From Tetraselmis striata (lineage: Eukaryota > Chlorophyta > Chlorodendrophyceae > Chlorodendrales > Chlorodendraceae): a DNA stretch of 64,000 nucleotides. The position numbers were made by a program, and so were the translations under genes. This document shows positions 34,026 to 46,635 of this stretch, in pieces. The notes below the pieces were generated by a model. The model saw nothing but the letters and a program-made list of their open reading frames with translations, was not told where the DNA came from and did not search any database. The stretch lies in contig VCJN01002851.1 of NCBI GenBank assembly GCA_006384855.1, forward strand, positions 1-64,000, in the 5' to 3' direction. Positions within the stretch are counted from its first letter, which is position 1. Each line of letters opens with the position of its first letter.

Positions 34026-37000
34026 TCAACGCTCTAGGTTGGATTCTGGAAAACGCGACGGGTGGCGCGCTCGCCGGTTGGTGTATTCCTTTGAGCGTAG
34101 CGTGTCTTGCAGATGTCGGCTCGCCCTCGCGAAGTCGTGTAGCGCCTCGACACGTCGCAGCGCGCTGTATGGCTCCCAGCTGTCGTGACTTGAGTCGTAG
34201 TTCAGCCAACACACCAGAAATAAGACGAGGCAGAGACCTCGCTTGAACATATCCTCGCGGCGCTCGATAGAGAAGTCGAGCACGCGTTCAACGACTATCT
34301 CGTCGACAGGGGGCTCCACACTGGACGGAATTGTATCGGGCTGTGCGTCAGGGTTGGCGCACTGGCGCAGCCGACTGATGTGAAACACATTGTGGCAGTC
34401 GAACGGTGGTGGCAGGCGCAGACGATACGCCTGGCTGGAGATCTTGGCCGTGACCGGGTAGGGGCCGATGTAGCGCTGTCGGAACTTGCGCGCTGGCTAG
34501 TTGCGTATGAGCAAGTGCTCCGTTGAGAGCCAGACTTTGTCTCCTTCTGCGAACTCAACAGGGCTGGTTTTGCGGCCGGCATAGACCTTTCGATATTCAT
34601 CAGCAAGCTTCAGTTGCTCAATAATCAACATGTGAATATCTTGAATATTTGCAACTGTGTTGCGTGCATCTTGGTTGGCAGTAGCAACTATAGCAGGTGG
34701 TGTCAGTGGCATCATGCCATAGATTGTGTTGCTGAATGGACTGAATTGTTGTAAGAAAATCCAGCAAGAGCCAAATGACTTAACCAAGAGTCATGTTGCT
34801 TGTGAACAAACGCACGTAATATTTGCTCAATAGTTCGGTGGGTGCGTTCAGTTTGACCGTCAGTCTGCGGGTGGTAAGCGCTGGAAATATTTAGCTTAGT
34901 TTGCAGAGCTGTGAACAATGATTTCCAGATCACTGAAGTAAACTCGGGATCTCTGTCGGAGATGATACATCTGAGACCATGGTATCTGTAAATATTGTCC
35001 AAATATAATCTGGCCAATTGTGTCGCATAAATCTTAATATTGCATGGCACAAAAGGCGACCGTTTGGTGAATGTATCAACAAACTTAGCGATAGCATCGT
35101 AGCCATCCACCTCACGTAAGTTGGTTATAAAATCCACAGAGATTATCTCCCAAGGCTTGGTTGCCGTTGGCAAGGGAAATAAAGAACCATGAGGCTTGGT
35201 GGTAGCTGCTTTGATTCTAACGCAAGTATCACAGTGTTTGCAGTAATGCTTGACTGTGGTATTCATGCGTGGCCACCAAAACATACGCAGTATGTTGGCA
35301 AGAGGGCGGGTATGGTTGGGGTGTCCATTACCAACGTGATACTCCTCGATGATGAGTTTTCTCACTTCAGAATCATTTGGTATACATACCTTATCTGCCA
35401 TGTAGTAGAGACCATCAGTCTCATCCTGCCGCACACCGTTAGGGGCGCGTCCATGGCTGTAGGCAACATCAGTGATGTATGCAGCTTTGATCTTGTTGAT
35501 CAGCTTGATGTCAATCTGCAAGGCGGACATGGCTGACAAATAGTCCTGCATTTGTTCAAGGTCAGCTTCGACCAACTGGTTTTCACATTCAGTCAATGCA
35601 TAATGCAAGTCAGGGCGGCGAGAGAGCGAGCATCAGCCTCATTGTCAGCGCCTTTGCGATATACTATCTGCAACACAGGTTCATTAGTCTGTGGGTTGAC
35701 AGCCATGTATGGTGAAATTTCATGTAACCATAGGGCATAGCGTCTGCCTAGTCCTTCCTGTGTGGGCAAATGCCTCAATGTGGCATGGTCTGTTATAACT
35801 GTAATACGGCGACTGCCTTCCAAGTAGCAGCGCCATTCTTTCACAGCACATACCACACCCAAGAGCTCTTGGTCATAGGTGGGATAATTTGTCTGTGCAG
35901 CCTGCAATATCTTTGCATAATAGCTGCATGGGTGTAAGTGGCCATCAGCATTAGCCTGGAGCAGAACTGCACCTAAGGCATATTTGTTGGCGTCAGTAGC
36001 CACTACAAACTCAGCATCTTTGCCGGTGACAGGGCTTGCCAGCACTGGGGACTGGCACAAGGCTTGCTTCAGTTTTACAAATGCAGCTTGGCATTCAACT
36101 GTCCAATCAAATATATTACCCTTTCTTGTGAGGGCATATAACGGTGCTGCAATAGCAGAATAACTGCGCACATAGCGTCGGTAAAAAATGCAGAAACCAT
36201 GATATTGTTGGACATTCTGAACGTTCTTAGGCCTGGGCCAATCCTGAACAGCCTTAATCTTATTAGGCGAGGGTCTTAGGCCAGCCTGTGATACCATATG
36301 TCCAAGGTATTGGAGTTCATTTTTGGCAAACTAGCATTTCTGCAATCGTAGTCTAATGTCATTAGACTCGAGCATAGTAAGAGCTGTGTCCAAATGTTGC
36401 AAATGTTCCTCAAGAGAGTTGCTACAAATCAAGACATCATCCAGGTATACAAGTATAAAGGTATGCTTGTATGGCTGGAGTATAGATGTCATCATGCGTT
36501 GAAAAGAGGAGGGAGCACTGGTGAGTCCAAATGGCATTACTAGCCAATCGAATTGGCCATAGACAGTTCTGAACGCTGTCTTAGGAACATCAGGTGGACT
36601 AATCCGGAGTTGGTAATAACCTAAGGCGAGATCAAGAGCTGAATAGACAGTAGCACCAGATAGCATATCAAGTAATGCATCAGCAGGTGGAACAGGGAAC
36701 TCAACCTTTTTGGTGTACTTATTCAATTGACGGTAGTCAATGCACATGTGCAGACCGCCATTGGCCTTGCGGGCGAAGAGAACATGAGCTGCATATGGAG
36801 AGAAGGACTCATGTATAAACAGTTTCTCAAGAAAAGAATTCAGTTGTGTTCTTAGTTCCTCTAATGCTTCAGGTGATAGTCTGTATATTTTTCCTGCCGG
36901 AACTTGAGCATCATGAACAAGAGGGATCTCATGATCAAGACCAGGGCGTAATTGTGGAAGGTTGTCAAGCGGAGAGCATATTGGTTTGTGCTTTCGCAAT

Positions 37001-37406
37001 AAGTCTCTGATCTGAGCTCTATAGGTTGCAGATTGGTCAGTGTCAATTGTATTTATCTCATCATCAATATCTAGCTCATTACTCTCTTTGGTGGCATTGT
37101 ATTGTTTAACAATGGCGCAGAAATAAACTGTTTCAGGGTCATGCTTGGCAATCTCTCTGGCCATGGCATTAGCATGAACCATTCTGACATAGCCTGGCGG
37201 GGCTCTGTTTGGCATTGGACTTTTAGTCCAGTGGAAAATGTCATCAGACCAGATTCCCAATCAACATGTGGGTTGTGTTGTTTCAGGAATTGCATCCCTA
37301 AAACCAGATTGAAATTACTTTGTAACGGTGTGACTGTGAAGACAATGGGCATGGTGTAATTGTTGATATTTAATTCAAGGGTGATTTTTGGTGAAGCGAG
37401 AACCAT
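34026..37406 (-). pseudogene. Protease–RT–RNase H–integrase–chromodomain of chromovirus 2 (fossil)
   Basis: Protease remnant: NFNLVLGMQFLKQHNPHVDW (37071–37406). Reverse transcriptase (36331–37260): ARKANGGLHMCIDYRQLNKY, YSALDLALGYYQLRI, WLVMPFGLTSAPSSFQRMM and catalytic YLDDVLI. RNase H (35593–36297): FVVATDANKYALGAVLLQ and YPTYDQELLGVVCAVKEWR. Integrase (34712–35608): HCDTCVRIKAATTKP from the zinc-binding part, VDFITNLREVDG, SDRDPEFTS and [18 protein letters not shown]. Chromodomain (34026–34388): RVLDFSIERREDMF and YDSSHDSWEPYSAL. In the family pol is one polyprotein; here it lies in several minus-strand frames. Confidence 0.85.
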
Positions 37407-37532
37407 ATTCTTCCATCAGCAAGAATAACTCTTACTTATTTTGAAGTGGTGTAGTTGGTATTTTATTTTCTTTGACATACTTGGTGCTGGCAAAGTTCAA
37501 AGTAGCACCGCTGTCAACCAATACGGAAGGTG

Positions 37533-39320
37533 TTATATTAAATTTAGCACATGTGGGGTGTAACAGCAATAATCATGATCAGATTTGCTGGTAACAAAAC
37601 ATGTTTCTGTCATCATACGTGACTGATGGGACTTTGTGACTTTTGGTTCATATTCCTTACCTTTTTGTTCAGCCAGCATGGTTTTGAGTTCCTTAGTGGT
37701 AACGACGTCATTAATTGCCTGGGCTGAACGTTCCTCAACAATATAGTCAGCCAGGTAGACATCAACATACCACTCAGTGGGTCCCATAGGTTCAGTATCA
37801 GTCGCTGAACTGGGTGTGCGAAACAGATATGTTCGAGGCGGGTAGCTGTGAATTTTCTTATATTTTGAAAGCAGCGGTTTCCAGGATTGTCCATATTGTG
37901 AGGACCATCCGGGCATAACAATAATAATACCTCTTGTGTCAAGAGGTGACTCTTGTATTTGCATCTCAAAATGCTGCAAGATAGGCAGGGCTGTGTCATC
38001 ATACACTGGATTGATGAACACAGTTTTACCTTTGATATCCTGTTGCAGAAATGGCTTTTCAGCACTGCAATAGACTGAACAGACAGCATCATATGCTGAG
38101 GCACAGGCAACAAAAGTGACTGGACCATAGGCATAATTCAGTCTCTTGAATTCTGCTTGGTCCAGAAACACAACACAGTCAGTTGGACATGCATTTGGTT
38201 TTGCATATTTGTCAATTTCAGTGTCATTCTTTTGATTATTGTTTTTGGTACGTATTCTGCGCACTCGAGATCTCTTTTGCATGATAGTCAGTTTGGCATG
38301 CAGTTTAGCATGCGTCTTTCTGTCTTTGACATTTTTGTCGACATTTTCTCTGCACCCTGTCTCGTCCTCGATGTCGGCAACGAGGTGTGAATGAGCACTG
38401 AAACACCCCCATGAGCTTCATGCTCAGGTTATGAGTCGGAGGGGCTCAGTGCCGCGGGAGCGCAATGCTCAACCATATCGACATCTGTATCCTCGATCTC
38501 ATGCAGGGGCTGAGCATGCAGTTTGGCAGTGCATGCATGTTTGCATGGACTCGGCGACATGTCAATGTCGATTGTCTCAATTACATTGAGAGGCACAGGC
38601 TGGCTTTCCGCTCAACACCGTCATTTGTTTTTTGTGTAAGTCGATCTTGTCGACTTGCTTGGCTAGCTTGTTAGCTGCCACTTTGGCCTTGCATGCAGTT
38701 TTGCATTTTTGCCATTAGCATTTTTGCCAGTCGACTTTTCCGACTTGATTGGCCAGCTTGTTTGCTGCCACTTTGGCTTTGAATTGCATTTCGTCCTTCT
38801 CGGACACATGGCGGCATTCATAAATTGAGTGGCCTTTGTTGCCGCACTCAATACTTATTTGGCGTGGTTAGCCATCTTCTGTACCCCGGCTCTCTCGCGC
38901 TTGGGAATCGCCTGCAAATTACATTGCACTTGCAAATACTCAGGCACAACGCAAGGTTCATGCAACAAGGCAAATGCAAGTTGGGCTTGCACTGCAAGTC
39001 GGCCCAATAACATGTAGCCATCTTGGGGTCGCTCGGCTTGACGCAGATGTCTCGCGCATAGTCTCCGGCGGGGCGTTGCTGTGTCGCGCGTAGTTCTCCG
39101 GAAAGGCCTTGAGTGCCAGGAAGTCATGAACGTCGGCGAGATGTTTTGGGTTGGCGCCACAACGCGGGCTTCCAGCATCTTCTCGACAAACTGACGCATA
39201 GACTGCTCGGCGGGTGGACCACCGGGAGGGTAACCGGCTTGACGGGCGCTCCGGTGCGATGCCATGGCGACACGCGACTCGGATATAAAGGTTGAAGGGT
39301 ACGGAATCGTTACCAAGGGT
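37533..39320 (-). pseudogene. Gag / pre-protease region of chromovirus 2 with methyltransferase-like segment (fossil)
   Basis: Near 38815–38850 a gag-type zinc-knuckle remnant (ECGNKGHSIYEC) is readable. Downstream on the minus strand, 37533–38282 encodes CVVFLDQAEFKRLNYAYGPV, VFINPVYDDTALPILQHFEM, IIIVMPGWSSQYGQSWKPLL and YPPRTYLFRTPSSATD. The NP-x … MPGW pattern recalls the NPPW … VPYW of the DIRS methyltransferase-like domain. The same segment exists, split by an insertion, in chromovirus 1. The assignment is inference. Confidence 0.5.
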
Positions 39321-39421
39321 CGACAGGACCAGCGAAATCGCGAATGTATCGTCGTGCGTGCGAGAACAGGTCGCGGTGGGTCGGCAGGTGGAGATGGATC
39401 GTAACAGGAAGCCGAAACCAG

Positions 39422-39782
39422 TGTAATAAGTACTCGTGGCAGTACTTAGTGAAACATGGCTCTTACTCGTAGCGTTTGGCGAATTGAGTTGGTTGCAGAA
39501 TGTAATCTCTTACAACATGCCGGTGGCATTGGATATTTATCCTATAGCGGTCCGACTCGGCACCGCGGACAGGCAACTAGTAGCGCTATCCTGATGATTT
39601 AGGAGTTCTAGCGTATGTATTTATGTTACAAGGAATATTACTGGCGTCTGGTTGTGGCCGTATCAGTAAATAATACGCGTGCTGAAATATCAGCAGTACA
39701 ACAGTACCGGTATGATTACTTGGCCATAAAACGTCGCAGGTTTGTGGTGGTATTAGGGTAGTCGCTAGGCGCAACCCTAACA
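39422..39782 (-). repeat. 5' LTR of chromovirus 2
   Basis: 361 bp, TGTAATAAGTACTCGTGG to GCAACCCTAACA on the plus strand, matching 31180–31500 and then 33878–33905. Confidence 0.85.
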
Positions 39783-41191
39783 TTGCGGGTGTACCGTGAG
39801 AAGGGGCGTGCAAGACGGGGCGGCCCCGACGATACACTTGTGCTACTCCTTCCCGTGTCCGAGCACTACCCCTGTGTCGCCCGTCCAATGCACCACATCA
39901 TATCGACAACGTACAATATGCCCCCTGGTCCTTGGCCGAGACACACTTTTGGGCGGTTACTTTGAGCGAGCAGTCCAAATCTTGGACTGCCGCTACACTG
40001 TCGGACTGCCTCTACGACCGTTCGTCTCGTCGGTGCCGCCCTTCCCGCTGGCGCAACCTTGATAAGCTCTCACAGCCTCCGCAAAAGGTGCAACCTCTGC
40101 TGCTAACGCCATCGGAGTTCCGTTGTCCCACATTCGCCACCATAGTGGCTGGGCCATGAACTCCGACGTCGTTTTGGACTACATCGACCCTAACGTCCTC
40201 CCTTCGCATGGCGTGTGGTTCTTCTTCGGTCACATCGCACCCCTTCCACTTCTAAGTTCAACAAGACTCTGCAGCGATGGCCTTCCCGGTGCCCCCTTCG
40301 TGGCCTGGCGCTACCCCTTCTTCGTCAACCTACCGGTACCGCTCTCCCCGCTCGCTCATCAATGGCAAAACCAGACTCAACTTGGAATAATCTTTAAAAT
40401 AATTTATGTGGTTCCCTCCTTTCCTAACCGCTTTTCCGGCTACCGTTGTTGCTAAGTAGTACGGGTTACTAGTTCATCCGTCGTTGCGTCCGTTTGTGTG
40501 CAGCACGAGTACCCGGGTACCCGATAGACAAAAAAGCAGCCTGAACAGGTGAGCGTGCAATCTTCCAAATTATTCGTTGTGTTACACACATCGCCCTTTC
40601 TGACTCCGTTTACCCTCCGCCAAGTTTTCACTGAACCTTCCTGCCAAATTCGCCTCTTGTCCGTGTCAAAAAGCCCGCGCGACCTTATTGGCAAAACCGA
40701 ACTCAACTTGACACAAGAATTATAGTACCCGTAGCTCCCGTCTATAGTCGCTATATCTGTACACAGTAGTATGGTTTTCGCAGCTAGACTTTGCATCAAA
40801 ATGTACGGGGTCGGCTGGGACCGAAAGATCCACGACTGGTACGGGGCCGCCAGACCGGATGGTGTCCGGAAAGGCGCCGCACGTCCCGAGCCCCCGCCGG
40901 TGTTTGTAAATTACATGCCACCTGCGATCACGTGGCTCATCAGGACAGTACATTCCGCTATGCTGCTCTCGGCCTCTCATCACGGCTAAGATGCTGGGAA
41001 AGCCTGACTAATTGCTGCCGCACCTGGGCTTATCGGACACGCAACACCCCTGTGGGATGACGTATATCAAAATGATATTCACTCCCCACCTCAGGTGCTT
41101 TCACAACTAACCAGACTAACCCTAATCTAAATCGAGCAGCATCCGGAAACGTACACACAAGTGACTAATTGTCTCCGGGCGGGCGGGTGGG
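39783..41191. other. No gene; contains the outer B2 repeat of PAT-like element 2
   Basis: No coding region was recognised; ORFs on both strands lack motifs. A 63-bp block at 40770–40832 (CGCAGCTAGAC … GACCGAAAGATCC) repeats 41388–41457 and is described with the retroelement. The segment 40840–40858 (ACGGGGCCGCCAGACCGG) recurs inverted at 41475–41494. Confidence 0.5.
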
Positions 41192-41387
41192 AGACAATAT
41201 AGTCGGGTGCCTTCCAACAACTGAAGGCGCCCCCGGTCCGCGGCCGCCCTTTATACTCGGCTAAAGGGCGCCGCCGGACCGGCGCTGGCCGGTACTGGCG
41301 TACCGGGCCGGCAGGGTCGTCCCTTAACCCTGACGGCGCTGCGAAAACCAGGGTTTCCTAGGTCGTTCCTCCCAAGGAAACCCTACA
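41192..41387 (-). repeat. A2 direct repeat of PAT-like element 2
   Basis: 196 bp, AGACAATATAG to AACCCTACA on the plus strand; about two differences from 50589–50784. No polypurine tract borders it. Confidence 0.85.
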
Positions 41388-41514
41388 GGTTTCGCAGCTA
41401 GACAGCGTAGATTTTGCATCAAAATGTACGGGGTCGGCTGGGACCGAAAGATCCAACAGATGAAAGAACAGTGGCCGGTCTGGCGGGGCCCGTACACGGA
41501 CATATGTGAGTCAA

Positions 41515-42470
41515 TTATACAGGGAATATCCATATATAATCCACAGGACGCATAGGTTCTTCTCTGCTATGGCCCAGTGGCAATAACAAAGCGAACTGCC
41601 CATCAATAAAATCGGGGTGCTGCAGCGCGGAAGGGCGATTTGGCAGATGACTGGTTGGTGCGGGACCATCAGCCCAGTTCATACGGAAGCCATGCCTGAC
41701 CCAATCTCTGACTCGACTGACTCTGACTGATTCAGAGAAACTGTCCCAAAATAGCCAGCCTTTACGGATAACACCGGCCGATTCCACAGGAGAATTGACG
41801 TCCAGAGCCGGCTCATGAGGAAGCTCAAATTTAGCTGACGTTAAAACCGTCACAAAATGCCAACGCCACAGATAGCATCATAGTGGTTAGCAGGCAGCCT
41901 GGATGACTGTTGCATTAATCAAACAATGAGTTTGAACTCGAAAATGTCTGGAACTGAAAATAGCAGTATTTTCAAATTAAATATCGCTCCGACACAACGG
42001 GAGATATGAATCGTCCCACAGGGTGTGCCGCCCTTTACCCGAAAGCATCGCCGGCCAACTGATGGGAAGTTGCCGAGACAACTGCCAGGGGCAGCACAGA
42101 GTCGCAGGGACATCATATGTATTACACACGAGGTATCTATCGGAGATACACCACCTAACAGGTGACTCTCCCGGAGGAGATCAGAGTTGCTATGACACGA
42201 GCCTGAGCTCAGCTCCCGGAGGAGGGCTAACAGTCGCCCGGAGGCCTAACTGCAGCTACATGAACACCATCACTGGCCAGGCCAGGAGGATTGCAGACTC
42301 CACAGCTTCATCGACGTGCACTCGGGCAGTCCCTACTGAAGTGTCCCTTCCTTTGGCAGCGATAACATGTGATGTCCGCAGCAGAAGACCGACCAGAAGG
42401 AGACTTCTCCTCGCGCCGGCCGCCCTCCCTCCGGTCGTCGCTCCCACGGTGAAAAGACTCGGGCTCGCGA
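41515..42470 (-). pseudogene. Zinc knuckle and pre-RT remnant of PAT-like element 2 (fossil)
   Basis: Near 42325–42375 the minus strand encodes CYRCQRKGHFSRDCPSAR, a CCHC knuckle. Further on, 41515–41853 encodes KFELPHEPALDVNSP, GWLFWDSFSESVRVSRVRDW and HPDFIDGQFALLLPLGHSRE, comparable in layout to the segment before RT in element 1 (NWISRGVRVPFLDG … EFMDGELARFLAVG). It ends before any RT catalytic block. Confidence 0.55.
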
Positions 42471-43159
42471 CACTGTGAGATTCAGATGTGACATACGGGT
42501 GACGAAGCACTACTACTAGGGACTATTATTTATCCGTGAAGGCTGCTGCTGGTGGCGGCACGTCCATCCAGTTACGTGCGAGTACATCCGGCGTTATTGC
42601 CGGCGGGCGATAAATCCTTTTTGTCATCATTCTGGTAGTCGTACTAGCCCGGTAAATTGTTACATGGCACTGACGTATAAGGTACAAGGTTGTCCGTGTA
42701 GTACCGGGTAGTACGCGATATATTTATTGAGCCGGTACCGGGTATCTAGTACCCGGTACCCGGTACCCGGGCACGATGACGAGTGGTCCTGTGGATAACT
42801 ACGACTATTAGTACATGGGAGCGCAAATCTCAGCCGTACTTTTTGGCCAAAGTGGGGAATTTTGTGTACATTATAGCTAGTACTGCTGAACGGGCCTGCC
42901 AGCCGTCCGATCAAAGGTCATCAGATGGGCGGTTTGGCTGCCATGTTTTGCCAAAGAGTGCTCACGTTACATAAATATTCGCGAGGGGGAGGGCGGGGGC
43001 AGGCAGCGGTTTGCCGAAGAATGATTGAATTACAATATTCGCGACAGCTGCCATCGGGGAATGTGGCCCGGGGGGGGGGGGGGGGGGGGGCGGCGGGGGG
43101 ACCACGCTCCCGGCCGCTCCCGCCGGGGAAGTGAGGGGAGGGGGGTAAGGGGGCGGGGG

Positions 43160-43767
43160 CTACTGCTTGTTCTTGTTCTTGCGTGCCCGGGGGACCCTCC
43201 GCTTCGACGATCTCGCTGCCTCCGCCTCCGCCTCCGCCTCCGCCTCCGCCTCCGCCTCCGCCTCCGCCTCCGCCTCCGACTCCGCCTCCGACTCCGCGAC
43301 CGTCAGTTTCTTACCTCGGCGTTTCTTCACTGGCCTCTTCCGCTTCTTGTCATCCGTCAGTGTCTTCACCACCCCGGGAGGCTGTGCCGTCGACGACGCC
43401 GCCATGAGCTTCCTTACCTTCGCGTCGGGACGCCCCCTTGTGCCCAGACACCAACAACAAGCCACAATCGTTTCGCCTTTAAGCGGCTGAGGATGCGGCC
43501 TCCTCGGCCACCACGAGTTGCGCCGCTGGCACTGTGGAAGCCTTGGCGTTGAGGTGGGCCTTACGGCGCTCCCGGACGAACCTGCGCGCGGCACAAGTTA
43601 GCCACGAGTGGGTGCGTGCTAATGTGGAGGATGGAGTGTTTTGTTGCGCGCCCACCTTGTCACGCGTTTCCTCATGTCTTTCTCGTCCTCCTCGATGCCG
43701 GCATCGCGGACACGCGAGACAACAAGGCTCGCCGCCCACTTTTGCCCGGGGGGGCGAGGTCGGCCAT
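43160..43767 (-). CDS. CACTA copy 2 accessory gene C (small highly charged proteins)
   Basis: Start ATG at 43767 (MADLAPPGKSGRRALLSRVS) as in copy 1. FVRERRKAHLNAKAST and an end frame with KKRKRPVKKRRGKK and a longer (EA)n tract follow. The GGCGGA-type hexanucleotide repeat behind (EA)n differs in length between the copies. No domain was recognised. Confidence 0.4.
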
Positions 43768-44199
43768 GGCGCTGTGAGCGGTGAAGGAAGGGGGGGGGGG
43801 GGCGGCCGAGGTGGAGAAACTAACACCCAGTCGACGACCGCCTTCCGCAGCAGTCAACGACACATCGGAGGCGAGGAGCAGCGCGCCACTGCTATTTATA
43901 TGCACGTATTGTCAAGAGCTAGTCGGTGCGGCATTGTGTCGGTGTAATTTCGCAATGTTTATTGTTGAAGTAGCACGGCGTAATGGATACGGCGAGTGAA
44001 TCCGGGATAATGTGTGCGGTAGGGCGCGCGTATATGTGCGCGACGAATGTGCGCGCGCAGCGGTGTGCAGCGGTGTGCGGCGGTGTGCGGCGGTGTGCAC
44101 CGATGTTAATATAGTGTGAATATTATATCGGCCGTAGACGATCAGGTCTGGCAGCACCGCCCGTGCTTGTAAATAAGCGACAATGGATCTAGTCTTCCG

Positions 44200-44949
44200 C
44201 TAGTCTGTGCACCGCCAGTGCACTCCGCAAGCCCCGCCTCCATCCGCGTCGGAACCGGTAGTAAGTGTTGTTGTGTGCGCACATCGTGACAACATTACAC
44301 GGTGGCAATTGCAATTATTAGCGGTGGATAATGTGAAGGCGTTTTCGAAATCGACAGAGAATGAGGCGGTGCTGGCGGAGTGCATTGGCGGTGCATAGAA
44401 TAGCGTGTTGCTGGGGTTTTGGCTGCATCGGACGCCGTATTCCCACCCATCCGGCACGGAATGTCCGGTTTTCACACATTTGTGTGTTAATATAGTGTGA
44501 ATATTACGTACGCGTCTTTTACGCCGGGTGGATGGGCATCCGGCGTCCGATGCACCCCAATTATTTGCAGCACGCTAGTCTGTGCACCGCCAACGCACTC
44601 CGCAAGCCCCGCCTCCATCCGCGTCGGAACCGGTAGTAAGTGTTGTTGTGTGCGCACATCGTGACAACATTACACGGTGGCAATTGCAACTATTAGCGGT
44701 GGATAATGTGAAGGCGTTTTCGAAATCGACAGAGAATGAGGCGGTGCTGGCGGAGTGCATTGGCGGTGCATAGAATAGCGTGTTGCTGGGGTTTTGGCTG
44801 CATCGGACGCCGTATTCCCACCCATCCGGCACGGAATGTCCGGTTTTCACACATTTGTGTGTTAATATAGTGTGAATATTACGTACGCGCCTTTTACGCT
44901 GGGTGGATGGGCATCCGGCGTCCGATGCACCCCGAATCTCACCAACACG
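44200..44949. repeat. Two tandem repeats of about 375 bp (CACTA copy 2)
   Basis: Units begin at about 44200 and 44575. They match the units at 15855–16580, and each holds the CACACATTTGTGTG palindrome and a GTGTGAATATTACGTACGC block. Confidence 0.8.
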
Positions 44950-45724
44950 CTACTCTACGCACCCCCAACGCACTCCGCCAGCCCCGCCTCTTTCCGCGCA
45001 GATCCTACGTTCCATTGTATGTATATACATACGTACATGTACTGCTCCGAAACCAGCCCGAACTTAAGAGTGCACAAGTGTAAATGGGGGGGTGGGGGGG
45101 GGGGGGGGGGGGATGTGGCGGCGGGGCATCCACTCACACATACCCCGGCGATGCATGACAGATATTACATGCCGTGGCGGGTCGGCGGGCCGACCCGGCG
45201 GGCCGACCCGGCGGGGGGTGGGGGGGCGGGGGGGGGGGGGGGGGGGTCTATTCAACTACACGTGCGACAGTGTCGTTTCGTGGAGCAGTATATGTGCCCG
45301 GCCTCATTTATACCGCCCCCTACCTGCGCTGCATGGTCCACCCCTACGAATTACTTAGCACAAACCGCCATTACTTAATAGGAACCTAGCACAGCCAGGC
45401 TTATATGCCCGCTTTGCCGATCAACTTCTACGCACTTTCCGTCCCTCAACCGCCGGACATGGGGGTTAAGCCGCCAGCCTCGGCAGTTGCTTAGCCAGAC
45501 TTGGCATCCCGTACCGTGTCCATGGCTTCGCAGCTCTGCCGCCGGCACACGCCGAGTCCGGGGCTTGCTGCCGCGGGGTTGCGCACGCATGCACGCACGG
45601 CAATACGCCGCCGACGCCGCCACGCTTACTTCCACCACCTTCGCCAGCCGCAGCTTCGCACGCCGTTCCGCCGACATACGAAACGCACGAATCCCCCCCC
45701 CCCCCCCCCCCCCGTCCCCGCGTC

Positions 45725-46590
45725 ATGTATAATATATTCGAGGCGACTATGCGGGGCGCAGCACACGCCGCGGCGTGGGTCGGCGGAGCGGCATGCGGCA
45801 GGAGCCCTAATGGCCGGGCAGTATCGACACCCACACTGGCACCGCCGCTCACCTCCGACGCGGATGAACCGCCTCCCAAAGGAAACATGCCGGTTGGTGG
45901 TAAGCCCAGCAGGCGTGGGGTGCCGGCGCCGGTACTGGTGCGACGGAGCTGTCGCGTCAGGAACCGCACCGCATGTGGAGCAACACATGGCGGTGCCGGC
46001 CCCACCTATGTCTAGGGCCACCTCCTCACAACACCCCGCCACGACGGCGTCGGCCACCGCCGACGGCGCCGTTGCGGGGGGGGACGCCCTGCCAGGCGAC
46101 GATGATGCGCCTGGTGCGCCGCGTCAGGAGGCGGAGGAGGCCGTGGTCGAGGCGACTGATCGGGCTGAGGGGGTTGTTGAGGCGAGCGAGGCTGTGCTCG
46201 CGCCACCCGCCCCGCAGCCACCTGCGGGACATGCCGACTTGCTCGTCGCCATGTTGACCGGAGCCCTACGAGCAGTGGCGGGAGGCGGCCACATGCACTA
46301 TCATGTGCGTGGACTGCGGCCAACGGACGGACTGGGAGTGTTGCTGCGACGGCACCCCGGCTTTGTGCGGCCCCAAGTACCCATGCATGGCGACCCATCA
46401 GCGGGCAGTCCCCTGCCCGACCACGGCCACGGTGAGGGCGGAGTTCCGCCATGTCAGGGACGCGTTCCACGACGCGACTCGCGCCGCCGTGTGTGAGGCT
46501 TCCGAGAAGGCACGCGCGGCTGGTGGGGTGCGCAGGGTGAGGCGGCGGACGGCCCAGGAGCTGAAGGAGAGCGAGACATGCCGTCAGTGA
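45725..46590 (+). CDS. CACTA copy 2 accessory gene B (cysteine-rich protein)
   Basis: Counterpart of 14178–15070 and the better-preserved copy. The first exon starts MYNIFEATMRGAAHAAAW near 45725 and carries VPAPVLVRRSCRVRNR. The second has EAVVEATDRAEGVVEASEA and LLVAMLTGALRAVAGGGH, then CVDCGQRTDWECCC, LCGPKYPC and a basic tail to the stop at 46588–46590. The frames of the exons differ, implying an intron near 46010–46080. Function is unknown; it may bind DNA ends in concert with the transposase, as in other CACTA elements. Confidence 0.5.
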
Positions 46591-46635
46591 GGTCGGGCGC
46601 AATGTCATTGGGTGGGGCACACGGACGTGTAACAC

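Larger units (their letters stand above)
31180..39782 (-). mobile_element. Ty3/gypsy chromovirus 2 (fossil, fuller than copy 1)
   Basis: The 5' LTR is 39422–39782. The 3' LTR is 31180–31500 plus 33878–33905, split by a DNA element. LTRs of about 360 bp run TGTAA … CCTAACA on the plus strand and differ at roughly a tenth of positions. A TGGTTTCGG primer-site-like motif follows the 5' LTR, and a polypurine AAAGGGGTGGGAC precedes the 3' LTR. The order is gag with zinc knuckle, a methyltransferase-like segment, protease, reverse transcriptase, RNase H, integrase and chromodomain. It has around half a dozen or more breaks. No 5-bp target duplication could be matched at the outer edges. Confidence 0.85.
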
